DNA of 34,700 bases, taken from positions 611,313 through 646,012 of the forward strand of contig BJOX01000125.1 of the NCBI GenBank assembly GCA_009731375.1. The letters run 5' to 3'. Origin of the DNA: Paulinella micropora. Its lineage: Eukaryota > Cercozoa > Imbricatea > Euglyphida. Shown piece after piece: positions 1 to 10,260 of the stretch (within the stretch, counting starts at the first letter, position 1; every line of letters starts with the position of its first letter). The translations under genes and the position numbers were made by a program. The notes below the pieces were generated by a model. It was not told the origin of the DNA and ran no database searches. It was given only the letters and a program-made list of their open reading frames with translations.

Positions 1-1340
1 AGAGGGAGAGTACTAGGCTCGTGTCCTTCAAGTTTGTTTGTCACTGTGAGTGTTTGTTCGTACGTCTGTTGACTTACTCTGTCTCTGCCTCAAGGGAGAA
101 CAGGAGAACAGAAAAGATGTCTGGTATCTGCCTCAAGGGAGAACAGGGATAAAGGCTGTGGAGAGGGTACTGGGACACCTACTCACAAACGCCTAGACGT
201 ATTGTTTTGCAAAAGAGCTTGTGTGGGGATGTGTTGGAGTATTTGTTGTTTGAGTCTGCCTACTCAATGGAGATAGGTCAGCCCAAATTTTCCTTCTGCC
301 GTCAAAGGACAAGCCAGAAAAGAAATCAGCCGTGTGCTGGTGACTCCAATGTTAAAATCCCCGAAGATAGCTCGTTAAAAAGTCGGTAATACAACCAAAC
401 ACAAATCCCCAAAGGAGAATGATGTCTCGTTATATTAGCTCAGTGAAACCGCACAAAAGAAAGCGGCAACAGACCAAGGTTAAATGGCATTAGGTCAAAT
501 CCGGCCAAACGATATTGAAATAATGGAAAGAAACTAGGTGCACCTGACACAAAAAAAAGTGTACTTTTTACCGGCTATCCGGGGGGTGATGCCTACAAGT
601 TATTAATCGGTGGCAAATATCTTGTCCTCAGTATTTACTTGCAGAAATTGTTAGTTATTATCGGAGGCTTCAAGTTTGCGGTAAAAAGCTATAACTGAAA
701 CTCAAAGGGAACATATTCGTAGCAGAGAACTTTCAATGGAGAAAACCCTAGGAGGAAGGGCCTAATTAACATCCGATGCGGACTTTTCGATTTCTGTTTA
801 GGAACTAGCGGGAATGGTTAACATCACCTTCTGACTTTGTCATCTGAACGTCCGCAGCAATAAGAGGAGCTGAATCAAGTTATTAGATCATGTATAATGA
901 ACACGTCACTACTACCGTTCACAACCCGGGCCAAACCGCCAAAGCTTCAAATTCACCCTTCAAACAGGTATTAATAATTGCACTTGTGGCAATATGTGGG
1001 GTGGATCGGTATGACTAAATACTTTATTAATAAAATTATGAGTCCTATGTTGGACAGTCCAGTGTATTACTATCATTGATGCAACTCATGTTCACTTTCA
1101 CCGGCACCAGCCTAGTAAAATTTTCACATTTTCATTTTGCGCTTTTTTTTTCTTTTATGAAAACGACAAAAAATCATATCATCATTAGTATTGTAAAACA
1201 ATGTAATTCATTATCAAAGCACATATTATGCTTACTACGTCATAGAGCACACCGGCTAGTGCAATAAAATCAAGCTGGCAAGATCTTAGCAGTTTCCAAG
1301 GTCAGGATGGAATGGGAATGGGATGGACTCGAATTCTCCA
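1..1340. other. No recognisable gene
   Basis: Mixed-composition DNA with no long open frame and no exon chain that I could recognise on either strand. The only structure seen is a short direct repeat: a roughly 20-base unit beginning ctgcctcaagggagaac occurs near 86 and again near 128. Short open frames at 207-389 and 1076-1267 look random, with no motif. Confidence 0.5.
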
Positions 1341-1639
1341 ACTTTTCTTTGGACTAAGTAAGGCAAGCCATGATATTGAATAGCAACAGCAGCACTATGT
1401 TCCCAACCCCGGCCGGCCGAAATTCTTCTCCAACGTTTCCACTGGCACGTGAAGAAGTGCTCGCGCGGTCTCTATACATCACCGAACACTCCCAACACAT
1501 CGGCAAGCCCATCCTTTTCTCCCCAAGCTTCTTGCTGAGCGTTGTGTCGTAGGCAGACAAAGCAAGTCCACTCCCTTTTCATTTTGTTGCCGTGCCACTC
1601 ACCCACGAACTGCAACCCAACTCCTTGGCTTCCGACAGT

Positions 1640-1960
1640 ATCAACCCTGACTACAAGGGCTCTCCCACCACCCAAACTTCTTTCTTTCTTTCTTTCTTGC
1701 TTTCTTTCTTTCTCTTTATTTCTTTCTTTCTTTCCACAGTCCTGCCTACTTCCTCTTACTCGCGTTCTTGCTCTTCTGGGGCCTTTTTCTTTTATCCACC
1801 CCCCCCCCCCAAAAAAAAACACACACACACACCTCATTTTTTTCCCGGAGCTATTTCTGTACATCTCTTTCGCAGCCTCTTCACTCTGACTCCTGTTTTC
1901 GTTCTTGAGTTCTACATCCATCTCTCTGTTAGGGTGACCGCCAGCACGCTGTGAAAGCCG
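1640..1960. repeat. Pyrimidine-rich tract downstream of the methyltransferase gene
   Basis: The plus strand is CT-rich, with a TTTC run near 1680-1735, a poly-C/poly-A/CA block at 1799-1832 and further CT-rich sequence. The long overlapping frames here are explained by low complexity. It lies just 3' of the minus-strand stop codon at 2021 and may be partly 3' untranslated or intergenic sequence. Confidence 0.5.
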
Positions 1961-2020
1961 TGAGCGCGCTTGTGTGTATATGTGTGTATGTGGCCTGTGG
2001 CGCACCAAGCGCAGGGGCGC

Positions 2021-2412
2021 TCAGTCATGTAGCGGCTGTCCTATCCCCAGGAACACCTCGCGCTCTTCGCCTCTGAGAGTGAAGGTGATAGTTTCCGCAC
2101 TGACCAGCTTGAGGTCCGCTGTGCTGTACCACCTGTTGGCTAGCTCTGGGTTGAACCCGTCAGTGTAGCTGTCCGTGTTGCCTGGCCAGTCAGTCTGCAG
2201 CAAGAGGCCCGTGTTGGGCTTCAAGAGCGCCTTGAGAGCCACCAGTGCGGTGGTCAGGTCCGGAATGAACTTGAGCACTGAGGAACAAATTACCAAGTCG
2301 ACGGAGCCGGCCACCAGCGCGGGCACCTGCGCCATCTCCCAGGCCTTGGCCTGAGACGTGAGCTGATCTTTGGTCAGGACTGTCTCCTCAAGCACCACGT
2401 TGCGCCAGTGAC
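2021..2412 (-). CDS. Last exon of the methyltransferase gene (motif II/III region)
   Basis: The exon begins after a tatctgggcag acceptor with two bases completing a phase-1 codon, and runs 129 residues to a TGA at 2021-2023. It contains [18 protein letters not shown] followed by a helix and [14 protein letters not shown]. This is the usual class I methyltransferase pattern of an acidic strand-4 motif (xxDLVxxxxVLxxIPD), a helix and strand 5 (LKPGGxLLxxxW). It ends with a typical strand 6-7 hairpin region. This is the strongest single piece of evidence for the family. Confidence 0.78.
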
Positions 2413-2582
2413 CTGCCCAGATAGATAGATAGGTAGGTAGGTAGGTAGGTAGGTAGGTAGGTAGATAGATAGATAGATAGATAGATAGACATTATGTTTT
2501 GTGTTATGTTATGTTATGTTATGTTATGACATGTACTATACATACATACATACATACATAAATACATGCATGCATGCATGCA

Positions 2583-2615
<33 letters not shown>

Positions 2616-3803
2616 GCATGCATGCATGTATGCATGCGTACATACATATGTTACATACATACATACATACATACGTGCATTATATCTATCTTTCTATCTA
2701 TACATACATACTTACATGCATACATACTTGCATGCATACAGACAGACATACACATACAACATACAAACACACACACACACATACACATACACACCCACCC
2801 ACACACACATACATACATACATACACTACATACATACATACATACATACATACATACATACATACATGCATGCATGCATACCTACCTACCTACCCACCTA
2901 CCTTACCTACCTACCTACCTACTTACCTACCTACCTACCTACCTACCTACCTACCTACCTACATGTGTATGTATGTATGCATGTACGTATATATGTATGT
3001 ATGTATGTATGCATGCATGCATGTATGTATGTATGCATGTATGTATGTATGCATGTATGTATGTATGCATGTATGTATGTATGTATGTATGTGTCTGTAT
3101 GTGTGTATGCATGCATGTATGCATGCATGCATGTATGTATGTATGTATGTATGTATGTATGTATGTATGTGTGTGTGTATTGTGTGTATGGAACTATGTA
3201 TCTATGTATATATGTATGTATGTATGTATGTATATTTGTATGTATATTTGTATGTATGTATGTATGTATGTATGTGTGTATGTATGTATGCATGTATGTC
3301 TGTTTGTATNNNNNNNNNNTCCACCACAGTCAGTTCTGCCATGCACCACAAGCCCATGCCCATGTCCGCTGCCGCGCGCCACTCACCACACACGCGTGCA
3401 GGTGCCCAAGCTTGCGTGTCCTCCTCGCCAGTGTGTGATCTCTTGTAGCCAACCATGGCCTGCCCTCCTCTCCTCGTCTTCTCTTGTCTTGTCTTGTCTT
3501 GTCTTTTCTCGTGTCGTGTCGTCTCGTCTCGTCTCGTCTCGTCTCGTCTACTATCTGCCGGCCGGACAACATACCTGACTTGGGCTTGTCCGCAAAGCCC
3601 ACCTTGTCCCACAGCATGCTGTGCAGTTGTGCTGCATACTCCTCCGCCGTCTCGTCCCATGTCTCCGCCAACGCGTCGAACTCAGCCGTCACCTCAGCCT
3701 GCACACAGGCACATGCATATACACATATAACCCTAACCCTAACCCTAATTTCAATTGATATATACATATATATATATATATATAGAGAGAGAGAGGAGAG
3801 AGA

Positions 3804-3851
<48 letters not shown>

Positions 3852-3862
3852 AGAGACCGAGA

Positions 3863-3894
<32 letters not shown>

Positions 3895-4011
3895 CCGAGA
3901 GAGAGAGACCGAGAGAGAGAGAGAGAGAGACAGAGCAGGAACAAAACAACATCACCGAAGGTGATATAGGTTGGTAGATAGATGGATAGGTGGATAGATA
4001 GATAGATAGAC

Positions 4012-4064
<53 letters not shown>

Positions 4065-4252
4065 GATAAATAGATAGATAGATATCTTAGATAGATATNN
4101 NNNNNNNNGGCGCGCTGGCGACGAGCAGACAGCCCGACGACACGGGGGAGGACGGGGAAGACAGACAGACAACACACATCCACACGCACATACACAACAC
4201 ATATGTAAGACCGTATATGCGTACAAAAACATATGGCTTACGCCCATGTACG

Positions 4253-4300
<48 letters not shown>

Positions 4301-4312
4301 AGAGAGCGCAGA

Positions 4313-4343
<31 letters not shown>

Positions 4344-4594
4344 TCACACACACATACACACAGAGGGAGAGAGAGTCGGGGCGACGGCTACCTGTCGTTT
4401 TCTCATGGCGATGCGTTTGGCCTGTATCTCGCTGATGGGCGGGTCAGGCGTCGCCACCACACCCGACGCCTTCTCTGAGAAATAGGCAGGTGGGTAGGTA
4501 GGTAGGTAGGTGGATAGGTAGGTAGATAGGTAGGTAGATAGGTAGGTAGATAGGTAGGTAGGTAGGTAGGTAGGTAGGTAGGTAGGTAGATAGG

Positions 4595-4660
<66 letters not shown>

Positions 4661-5204
4661 TAGTTTACCCTCTTTTGCCGCCGCGGCCGCCTGCGCTGCA
4701 TGCCGGTTGATGTCCTGCCACCGAGTTGCCATGTGCGTTATGTGCGTGTGTTTGAGTGTGTGAGAAAAGGGGTTTGTGTGTGTGTGTGTGTGTGTGGGGG
4801 GGGGGGGGGGNNNNNNNNNNNNNNNGGGGGGGGGGGGGGGGGGGGGGGGACTTGTAGTAGAGGTATGCCTGAGAGATGCAAGTTAGAGTTAGCGTGTAGG
4901 GTGATTACCTTGTAGTAAAGGTATGCCTGTGAGATGGTGCCGTCGATGAGGACCACGCCCACCAGCTGCCGCTTCACCTGCACACACCGCGCGCACAACA
5001 CATTGTTGTTGTTGTTGTTGTTGCTGCTGCTGTTGTTGTTGTTGTTGCTGTTGTTGTTGTTGTTGTTGTTGTTGCCCACCTCGCTGTTCCCGTTGACTTT
5101 GTAGATGGAATCTGCCAGTTTCAGTTTGTCTGCGCCACACACACAAGCACAGTCGCCATCATGCCTGTGGTGCGAGCCCAACGCACTTGAGATATTTTTA
5201 AGGC

Positions 5205-5243
<39 letters not shown>

Positions 5244-5385
5244 CAGGTGAGAAGAAACGCAAGAGCACTCACCAGGAAACGTGATGGAGGCGAAGCAGCT
5301 CAGCCGTCCTTTGATGATGTCCGCTGCCAGACACAATAACAACATGCACACCAAGCCTGACACAGCATGCTGCGAAGGGCAAGCG

Positions 5386-5451
<66 letters not shown>

Positions 5452-5697
5452 CACGTACAGGGTTTTCCGGTGGGCACGGCCACCAGCCCGGGGGGGCTGT
5501 GGGCTATTGTTATAGCGCCGTACAGCCACGCCTCCTGGCTCGTCTCGCTATGCACACAACACACAGCCAAAATTCACATATAGAGTTCACAAGACATATT
5601 TCAGACACGTATGTGGATTGTGATAAGAAAGTTGCAAAGGGAGCTCGGACTGAGTGAAAGATGCAAATAGGGGCAGCATGAGCGATCTCCCAGACAT
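2021..5697 (-). CDS. Putative SAM-dependent methyltransferase gene, spliced, at least nine exons
   Basis: Exons read on the minus strand: 5697-5609 (tentative first exon, ATG at 5697), 5547-5459, 5323-5273, 5129-5080, 4977-4909, 4714-4669, 4474-4392, 3698-3575 and 2412-2021. Every junction has GT-AG borders and the phases fit (2,1,1,0,0,1,0,1), which supports one gene of at least 330 residues. The C-terminal half resembles class I methyltransferases: a segment reading [10 protein letters not shown] (exon 3698-3575) is typical of the region just before the SAM-binding motif, and the last exon carries the post-I motifs. The glycine-rich SAM motif I itself was not found; the 10-N gap at 3310-3319 or an unrecognised exon in 3320-3440 may hold it. 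The N-terminal 120 residues (for example [10 protein letters not shown] and SYHNPHTETS) match no family I know. Substrate unknown. The N-terminal exon is the least certain part. Confidence 0.7.
2418..3309. repeat. Tetranucleotide arrays: GGTA/GATA, then TACA switching to TGTA
   Basis: 2418-2489 is GGTA/GATA. From about 2535 to 2955 the plus strand is (TACA)n and variants, including CA, TACC and TGCA interruptions. At about 2959 it flips to (TGTA)n, which runs to the N gap at 3310-3319. The two halves are reverse complements in kind, so the block can fold back on itself. All long frames here are repeat translations. Confidence 0.9.
3310..3319. other. Assembly gap (10 N)
   Basis: Ten N bases at the end of a TGTA array, inside an intron of the methyltransferase gene. 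The true size is unknown and may hide the exon encoding SAM motif I. Confidence 0.95.
3575..3698 (-). CDS. Methyltransferase exon with the pre-motif-I helix
   Basis: The borders are cag at 3701-3699 and a GTATGT donor at 3574. The exon encodes 41 residues starting [16 protein letters not shown]. This resembles the 'FDxxAxxYD' helix just before the nucleotide-binding motif of many small-molecule methyltransferases. The intron on its 5' side carries a TTAGGG-type repeat, a GA array and a gap. Confidence 0.75.
3729..3749. repeat. Interstitial telomere-like repeat, three CCCTAA units
   Basis: Three consecutive CCCTAA units, plus a partial one, lie inside an intron of the methyltransferase gene between a CA-rich stretch and a TA/GA array. 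Three units are too few to show a former chromosome end; TTAGGG-type microsatellite is the simplest reading. Confidence 0.8.
3750..4108. repeat. TA, GA and GATA arrays with a 10-N gap
   Basis: TA repeat near 3763-3783, GA with interruptions at 3784-3932, GATA at about 3969-4098, and then N at 4099-4108. All of it is intronic to the methyltransferase gene. Confidence 0.9.
4255..4375. repeat. GA/CA microsatellite
   Basis: Long GA run with short CA interruptions, inside a methyltransferase intron. The unique stretch 4109-4250 next to it has no exon that I could support. Confidence 0.85.
4392..4474 (-). CDS. Methyltransferase gene exon (Pro/Lys-rich linker)
   Basis: Acceptor tctcag precedes 4474; the donor after 4392 is gtagcc. 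The exon completes a phase-1 codon and reads [20 protein letters not shown], then a basic end. It joins in frame to 4669-4714 upstream and 3575-3698 downstream. It is probably a linker between the N-terminal domain and the methyltransferase domain. Confidence 0.7.
4484..4661. repeat. GGTA/GATA tetranucleotide array
   Basis: GGTA-rich part 4484-4597 passing into pure GATA to 4661, between two methyltransferase exons. Confidence 0.9.
4776..4850. repeat. GT and poly-G run with a 15-N gap
   Basis: A GT repeat runs into poly-G, broken by N at 4811-4825, and poly-G resumes to about 4849. The intron length is therefore uncertain. Confidence 0.9.
4852..4879 (-). repeat. Partial copy of methyltransferase exon 4909-4977
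   Basis: Twenty-eight bases match the 3' end of the exon at 4909-4977 with two visible differences; compare cttgtagtagaggtatgcc with cttgtagtaaaggtatgcc. The copy lies downstream of the parent in gene direction and keeps the exon's 3' end, but poly-G abuts it where the donor should be. It has the same form as the shards in the adenylate kinase gene. Confidence 0.75.
4909..4977 (-). CDS. Methyltransferase gene exon, N-terminal domain
   Basis: A 23-codon phase-0 exon with cag acceptor and gtaatc donor. It reads [20 protein letters not shown] followed by YYK. The preceding exon 5080-5129 encodes [16 protein letters not shown]. The alternating hydrophobic pattern suggests a small alpha/beta domain, which I do not recognise. 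Confidence 0.7.
5000..5449. repeat. TTG, TG and GA microsatellites in methyltransferase introns
   Basis: TTG/TGC repeat at about 5002-5074, TG at 5206-5240 and GA at 5390-5449. Each lies in a different intron, with exons 5080-5129 and 5273-5323 between them. Confidence 0.85.
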
Positions 5698-5781
5698 GGC
5701 TTGATACGATTTGTGCGTTCTTCGTGGTGTTGCTTCTGTGGGTTGTTGTGGTTGGTTGTTGTGTCAGTGAGAGAGAAGTGG

Positions 5782-5962
5782 TTACTCTTGCTTGAAGGCT
5801 CCATCCATGGGCTCGTACGTAAAAATGCAGAACGGCCCTGTCACACCAAGCAAGGACAATAGTGGTAACTAGTGGGACTGATGCTTAATGATCATGGCTG
5901 GGTATTGTTGCCTTAATGATCATGGTTGGGTATTATTGCATGAGCGAGCGAGCGAGCGAGAG

Positions 5963-6000
<38 letters not shown>

Positions 6001-6002
6001 GG

Positions 6003-6050
<48 letters not shown>

Positions 6051-6134
6051 AAGAAAGAGAGAGAGAGAGAGAGAGAAAAGAGAGAGAGAGAGAGAGAGAA
6101 AGGAAAAAAAAANNNNNNNNNNNNNNNNNNNNNA

Positions 6135-6201
<67 letters not shown>

Positions 6202-6281
6202 GCGACCAATGTCTGGCGTGGGAAGCACCGTCAAGAGACCGCCTGTCGGTGCGGGCTTAATCAAGACCCGATCCATGTCCT
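5782..6281 (-). CDS. Last two exons of an unidentified gene
   Basis: Minus-strand exons 6281-6207 (cag acceptor, ATTG|GTCGCC donor) and 5837-5782 (gtgacag acceptor, TAA stop). Phases agree (1 into 1). The joined C-terminus reads IKPAPTGGLLTVLPTPDIG and then PFCIFTYEPMDGAFKQE. No family recognised. The intron is filled by a GA array with a gap and a small tandem repeat. The stop lies only about 85 bases upstream of the tentative start of the methyltransferase gene, so the two could instead belong together if that start is wrong. Exon 6207-6281 is the weaker of the two. Confidence 0.45.
5888..5940. repeat. Two tandem copies of a 28-base unit
   Basis: The unit beginning aatgatcatggctgggtatt occurs at 5887 and, with small changes, at 5915. 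It is intronic to the unidentified minus-strand gene and has no evident function. Confidence 0.75.
5941..6201. repeat. GA microsatellite with a 21-N gap
   Basis: (GA)n with A-rich interruptions, gap at 6113-6133, then pure GA to about 6201. Confidence 0.92.
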
Positions 6282-6307
6282 CTGCGCAACAACGCATAGG
6301 TGGGGAC

Positions 6308-6534
6308 ACAGCTAGCTAGCTAGATACATGGGGTGGACAGTAGATGGATGGATGGAAGGTAGGTAGGTAGGTAGGTAGGTAGGTGGGTAGGTGGGTGGGT
6401 AGATAGGTAGGTAGCTAGGTAGGTAGATAGGTAGGTAGCTAGGTAGGTAGGTAGGTAGGTGGGTGGGTAGGTGAGTAGATAGATAGATAGGTAGGTAGGT
6501 AGATAGATAGATAGATAGATAGTCAGATAGATAT
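6308..6534. repeat. GCTA/GGTA/GATA array
   Basis: Tetranucleotide array of mixed GGTA, GGTG and GATA units that ends at the border of dispersed repeat family 1. Confidence 0.9.
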
Positions 6535-6751
6535 ATGAGATGTCGCAAAGGAATGTAGTCCTTGCAAAGGAACGCAGTTTCACATCAAACAATAATTTGT
6601 GTACTGTGCATGTGTCCGGGATGGGAATCACGGGTAGACTGTGTTCTGGAAAAAGAAGAGGAGGAAGGACGTTGAAGAAAAAGGCAATCTAGGAATGGAG
6701 AGTGGGAGGATAAGGAAGAAGAGAAAGAAAAGGAAGCCGTTAGTCCAAGTG
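6535..6751 (-). repeat. Dispersed repeat family 1, copy 1
   Basis: About 217 bp nearly identical by eye to 29878-30098 in the same orientation, with scattered substitutions and one-base indels. Read on the minus strand it ends in a gcgacatctcat border that passes into a CTAT array, as copy 2 does. Similarity stops at ccaagtg (6751 and 30098); beyond that, copy 1 continues into unique DNA and copy 2 into GATA. It may be the 3' end of a retroposon with a microsatellite tail. Confidence 0.8.
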
Positions 6752-7062
6752 TTTTGAGCACCGTAAGCTTGCGCAAGCTACAATGATGACATTGTATGAG
6801 GCCTAAACCCCCGCAGGGACCTAGCCCGGGCTATGCAACACTGGACGGCTATGATGGAATGCAGTCACCAATACGGACTAGAGGAAGATTAGTCCAATTT
6901 TTGACTGCACAGGAGCGATAAATCGCAAAAGAGCAACGAGCTACGCAGGAGGATAGCTTGAAGCAAAGGGATTTGGATTGGGGATGGGAAAAACCCAAGG
7001 CGCGGAAACATCGATGAACAGAGAACGATACCATGCCGCGAGCCCCGCATTCGATTGGTCGA
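6752..7062. other. Unique segment beside repeat family 1
   Basis: A low-repeat segment with a minus-strand open frame through 6849-7062 (residues such as [18 protein letters not shown]). It could be the coding end of the element whose 3' end is family 1, but no reverse transcriptase motif is visible. No gene called. Confidence 0.3.
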
Positions 7063-7066
7063 ATAT

Positions 7067-7109
<43 letters not shown>

Positions 7110-7272
7110 TATAGGTAGGTAGATAGGTAGGTAGATAGGTAGGTAGGTAGGTAGGTAGGTAAGTAGGTAGGTAGGTAAGGTAGGTAAGGTAGGTAAGGTA
7201 GATAGATAGATAGATAGATGGATAGATAGATATAGATAGATAGATTGATAGAGAGAGAGACAGACAGACAGA

Positions 7273-7304
<32 letters not shown>

Positions 7305-7319
7305 GAGATAGAGAGAGAG

Positions 7320-7366
<47 letters not shown>

Positions 7367-7367
7367 C
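7063..7367. repeat. GATA/GGTA/GA compound array
   Basis: GATA, then GGTA, then GATA, GACA and GA units, then GATA again. The long minus-strand frame across it is a repeat translation. Confidence 0.9.
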
Positions 7368-8125
7368 AGTGTGGCTAGCTAGTTCGCTTGACACAGGGCA
7401 GCTATTACCATGTCTGATGGGCGAATACGGCGTCCAGACCGAGCCGCTAGTGAAACTGCCAACACATCCAGCCACAATGCATGCTGGTTACCATTCACCA
7501 TCACCCCCCCAACACACACACAGTGGCCGCTGTCGGCCGCCAGAGCGCCATGAGAGAGGCTGGGCGCAGGCAGAGGGCAGAGAAAGGCGCAGCAGAATGC
7601 AGGGCGGGTAGCAGAGGGCGCGCAGCCAAATTATTTCAAATATCTGTTTATCATTTGTTAATTTATTTATTAATCGCTTGTTTGTTTGTCGTTTTCACCT
7701 GAGCACAGCTGCTTTGGCATAGGAGAGCAGCGCCGCCGAAGCCAAGAACACCGCGCCTGCGCACAACACACACGCAGGAACAGCCAGACTAGTGCGCTAC
7801 GGCGGGGGGTGTTGGCAGCTATGTACATGTTGACGACACTCGAGCAACCGCGAGCCCTGGTGTGGTGGGTGTGTGTGTTGGTTTGGACATGCTGGCAGTG
7901 TGGTGTATGCTATAATATGCTCCCCAACAAAACGATGTTTCGAATCAAACAAATAGATCATAGTAACTGCAATACCATATCAATGAAGCAAAGTTAGAAA
8001 AAGACATAAATAAGCAAAAATACCATGTAAGAGAATATCACATTAAATAATATGTCATAAGATAAACCACCGTACATCATAATAAAAATATTATAAATGG
8101 TAAAAGAATAATATAATATAAAAAG
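7368..8125. other. No recognisable gene
   Basis: Mixed sequence that becomes AT-rich after about 7920. Open frames at 7369-7611, 7481-7702 and 7686-7997 lack motifs, and no convincing exon borders were found. Confidence 0.4.
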
Positions 8126-9615
8126 CATAAAAACATATTCTATGATATAATATAATATAATATAATATAATATAAAATAATATAATATAATACAATATAA
8201 TATAATATAATATAATATAATATAATATAATATAATATAATATAATATAATATAATTTTATATAACATAACATAAAATAACATAACATAACATAACATAA
8301 CATAATGTCATGTCATGTCATGTCATGTTATGTTATGTCATGTAATGTCATGTCATGTCATGTCATGTCATGTCATGTTATGTCATGTTATGTCATGTCA
8401 TGTCATGTCACGTCATGTCATGTCATGTCATGTGTGGTGTGATGTGGTGTGGTGTGGTGTGATATGATAGGATATATGATAGGATATATGATAGGATATA
8501 TGACAGAGTATATGATAGGGTATATGATAGGACATATGATATGACATATGATAGGATATGATAGGATATATGATAGGATATATGATAGGATATATATGAT
8601 AGGATATATATGATAGGATATATGATAGGTATGATAGGATATATGATAGGATATATGATAGGATATATTATGATAGGATATATTATGATAGGATTTATTA
8701 TGATAGGATATATTATGATAGGATTTTTTATGATAGGATATATTATGATAGGATATAGGATATGTGATAGGATATATGATAGGATATGATAGGATATGAT
8801 AGGATATAGGATATAGGATGTAGGATGTAGGATGTAGGATATAGGATATAGGATATAGGATACAGGATATAGGATATGATATATGATATATGATGTATGA
8901 TATATGATATATGATATATGTATATGATATATGATATATGATATATGATAGGATATGATAGGATAGGATAGGATATAGGATATAGGATAAAGGATGTAGG
9001 ATGTAGGATATAGGATGTAGGATGTAGGATGTAGGATATGATACGTGATATATGATATATATGATATATGATATATGATATATGATATATGATATATATG
9101 ATATATATTATATATTATATATATTATATATGATATATTAATCTATTGATATACTGATATACTGATATACTGATATAGATGTTGATATTGATATTGAAAT
9201 GGATATTGACCTTGACATTGACATTGGCATTGACATCGGCATTGATATTGGCATTATTGTTTGATATTGATATTGATATTGATATTGATATTGATATTGA
9301 TATGGATATGATATATGATATGACATATAATATGGCATGATACGATATATGATATATGATATATGATATATGATATATGATATGATATGATATATGATAT
9401 GATATATGATATGATATATGATATGATATATGATATGATATATGATATGATATATGATATGATACATGATATGCTATATGATATGATATATGATATGATA
9501 TATGATATGATATATGATATGATATATGATATGATATATGATATGATATATGATATGATATATGACATGATATATGATATGATATATGATATGATATGAT
9601 ATGATATGATATGAT
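8126..9615. repeat. AT-rich satellite made of successive short motifs
   Basis: The block passes in steps through TATAA (about 8145-8255), CATAA, TGTCA (8307-8435), TGTGG, GATAGGATATAT variants (8460-8800), TAGGATA, GATATAT (8880-9130), GATATT (9180-9300) and GATATGATATAT (9300-9615). Each motif differs by one or two bases from the last. It has no coding content; all open frames are repeat translations. Confidence 0.9.
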
Positions 9616-10260
9616 ACGAGAATATGACAGGGGATCGCCCGTCTATCTAGTCTATAGCTAGTATACAGGTATAGAAATAGTCTATTAGAAAAAACACACA
9701 AGGGGATCGCCCGTCCCACAGACTGGAGAAAGTTTAAAAAATATGTTTTTTTTTCTTTCTTTTTCAATAGAAAAACAGGACGGCCTGATATTTTCCATAG
9801 TGAAAAAAGGTTGCGTTTCCGCAAAAAAGACAGGCCGGCCCGTCAAAAAATTCTTTCCGTGATCTCTCAGGCCGGCCCCGCCGCTAAAAAAGTGGTTAGG
9901 TTTCCGTGAAGTGATGACACACTTTGCTACGATATACTTTTAGAAACGAGAATATGACAGGGGATCGCCCATCTCTAGCGTCTATATAGCTAGTATAGAA
10001 ATAGCCTAATAGAAAAAAACACACAAGTGGATCGTCCGTCCAACTTTTTCTGTTTGCTAGAAAAACCGGGCGGCCCGATTTTTTCCAAGTGGAATTCATA
10101 GCGAAAAAAGGTTGCGTTTCCGCAAAAAAGACAAGCCGGCCCGTCCAAAATGTTCTTCCCGTGATCTTTCAGGCTGGCCCCGCCGCTAAAAAGGTGGTTA
10201 GGTTTCCGTGAAGTGATGACAGACAGACAGACACACTTGGCTACGATATACTTTTAGAAA
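9616..10260. repeat. Two tandem copies of a 330-bp unit
   Basis: Copy 1 is 9616-9945 and copy 2 is 9946-10260. Both start acgagaatatgacagggg and end with a ctacgatatacttttagaaa block, with substitutions and indels between. Inside each copy, GC-rich motifs related to gccggcccgtc recur several times, so the unit is itself built of smaller repeats. AT-rich GATAT satellite lies on both sides. No coding function is apparent. Confidence 0.85.

Noticed and set aside
1354-2008. Minus-strand frames upstream of 2021
   Set aside because: They lie past the methyltransferase stop codon, are rich in repeat-derived residues and have no motif.
3330-3425. Small exon with a gtgagt donor in the methyltransferase gene
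   Set aside because: A 27-base candidate fits the phase, but its residues do not resemble SAM motif I; kept only as a possibility.
2501-3578. Long frames rich in Met, Tyr, Cys, His and Thr
   Set aside because: They are translations of TACA/TGTA microsatellite; every frame and strand is open because the repeat contains no stop codons.
3729-3749. Chromosome end or telomere
   Set aside because: Only three CCCTAA units, inside an intron with genes on both sides.
4109-4250. Extra methyltransferase exon between the gap and the GA array
   Set aside because: Frames are open but have no clear acceptor and donor pair in the required phase, and no family resemblance.
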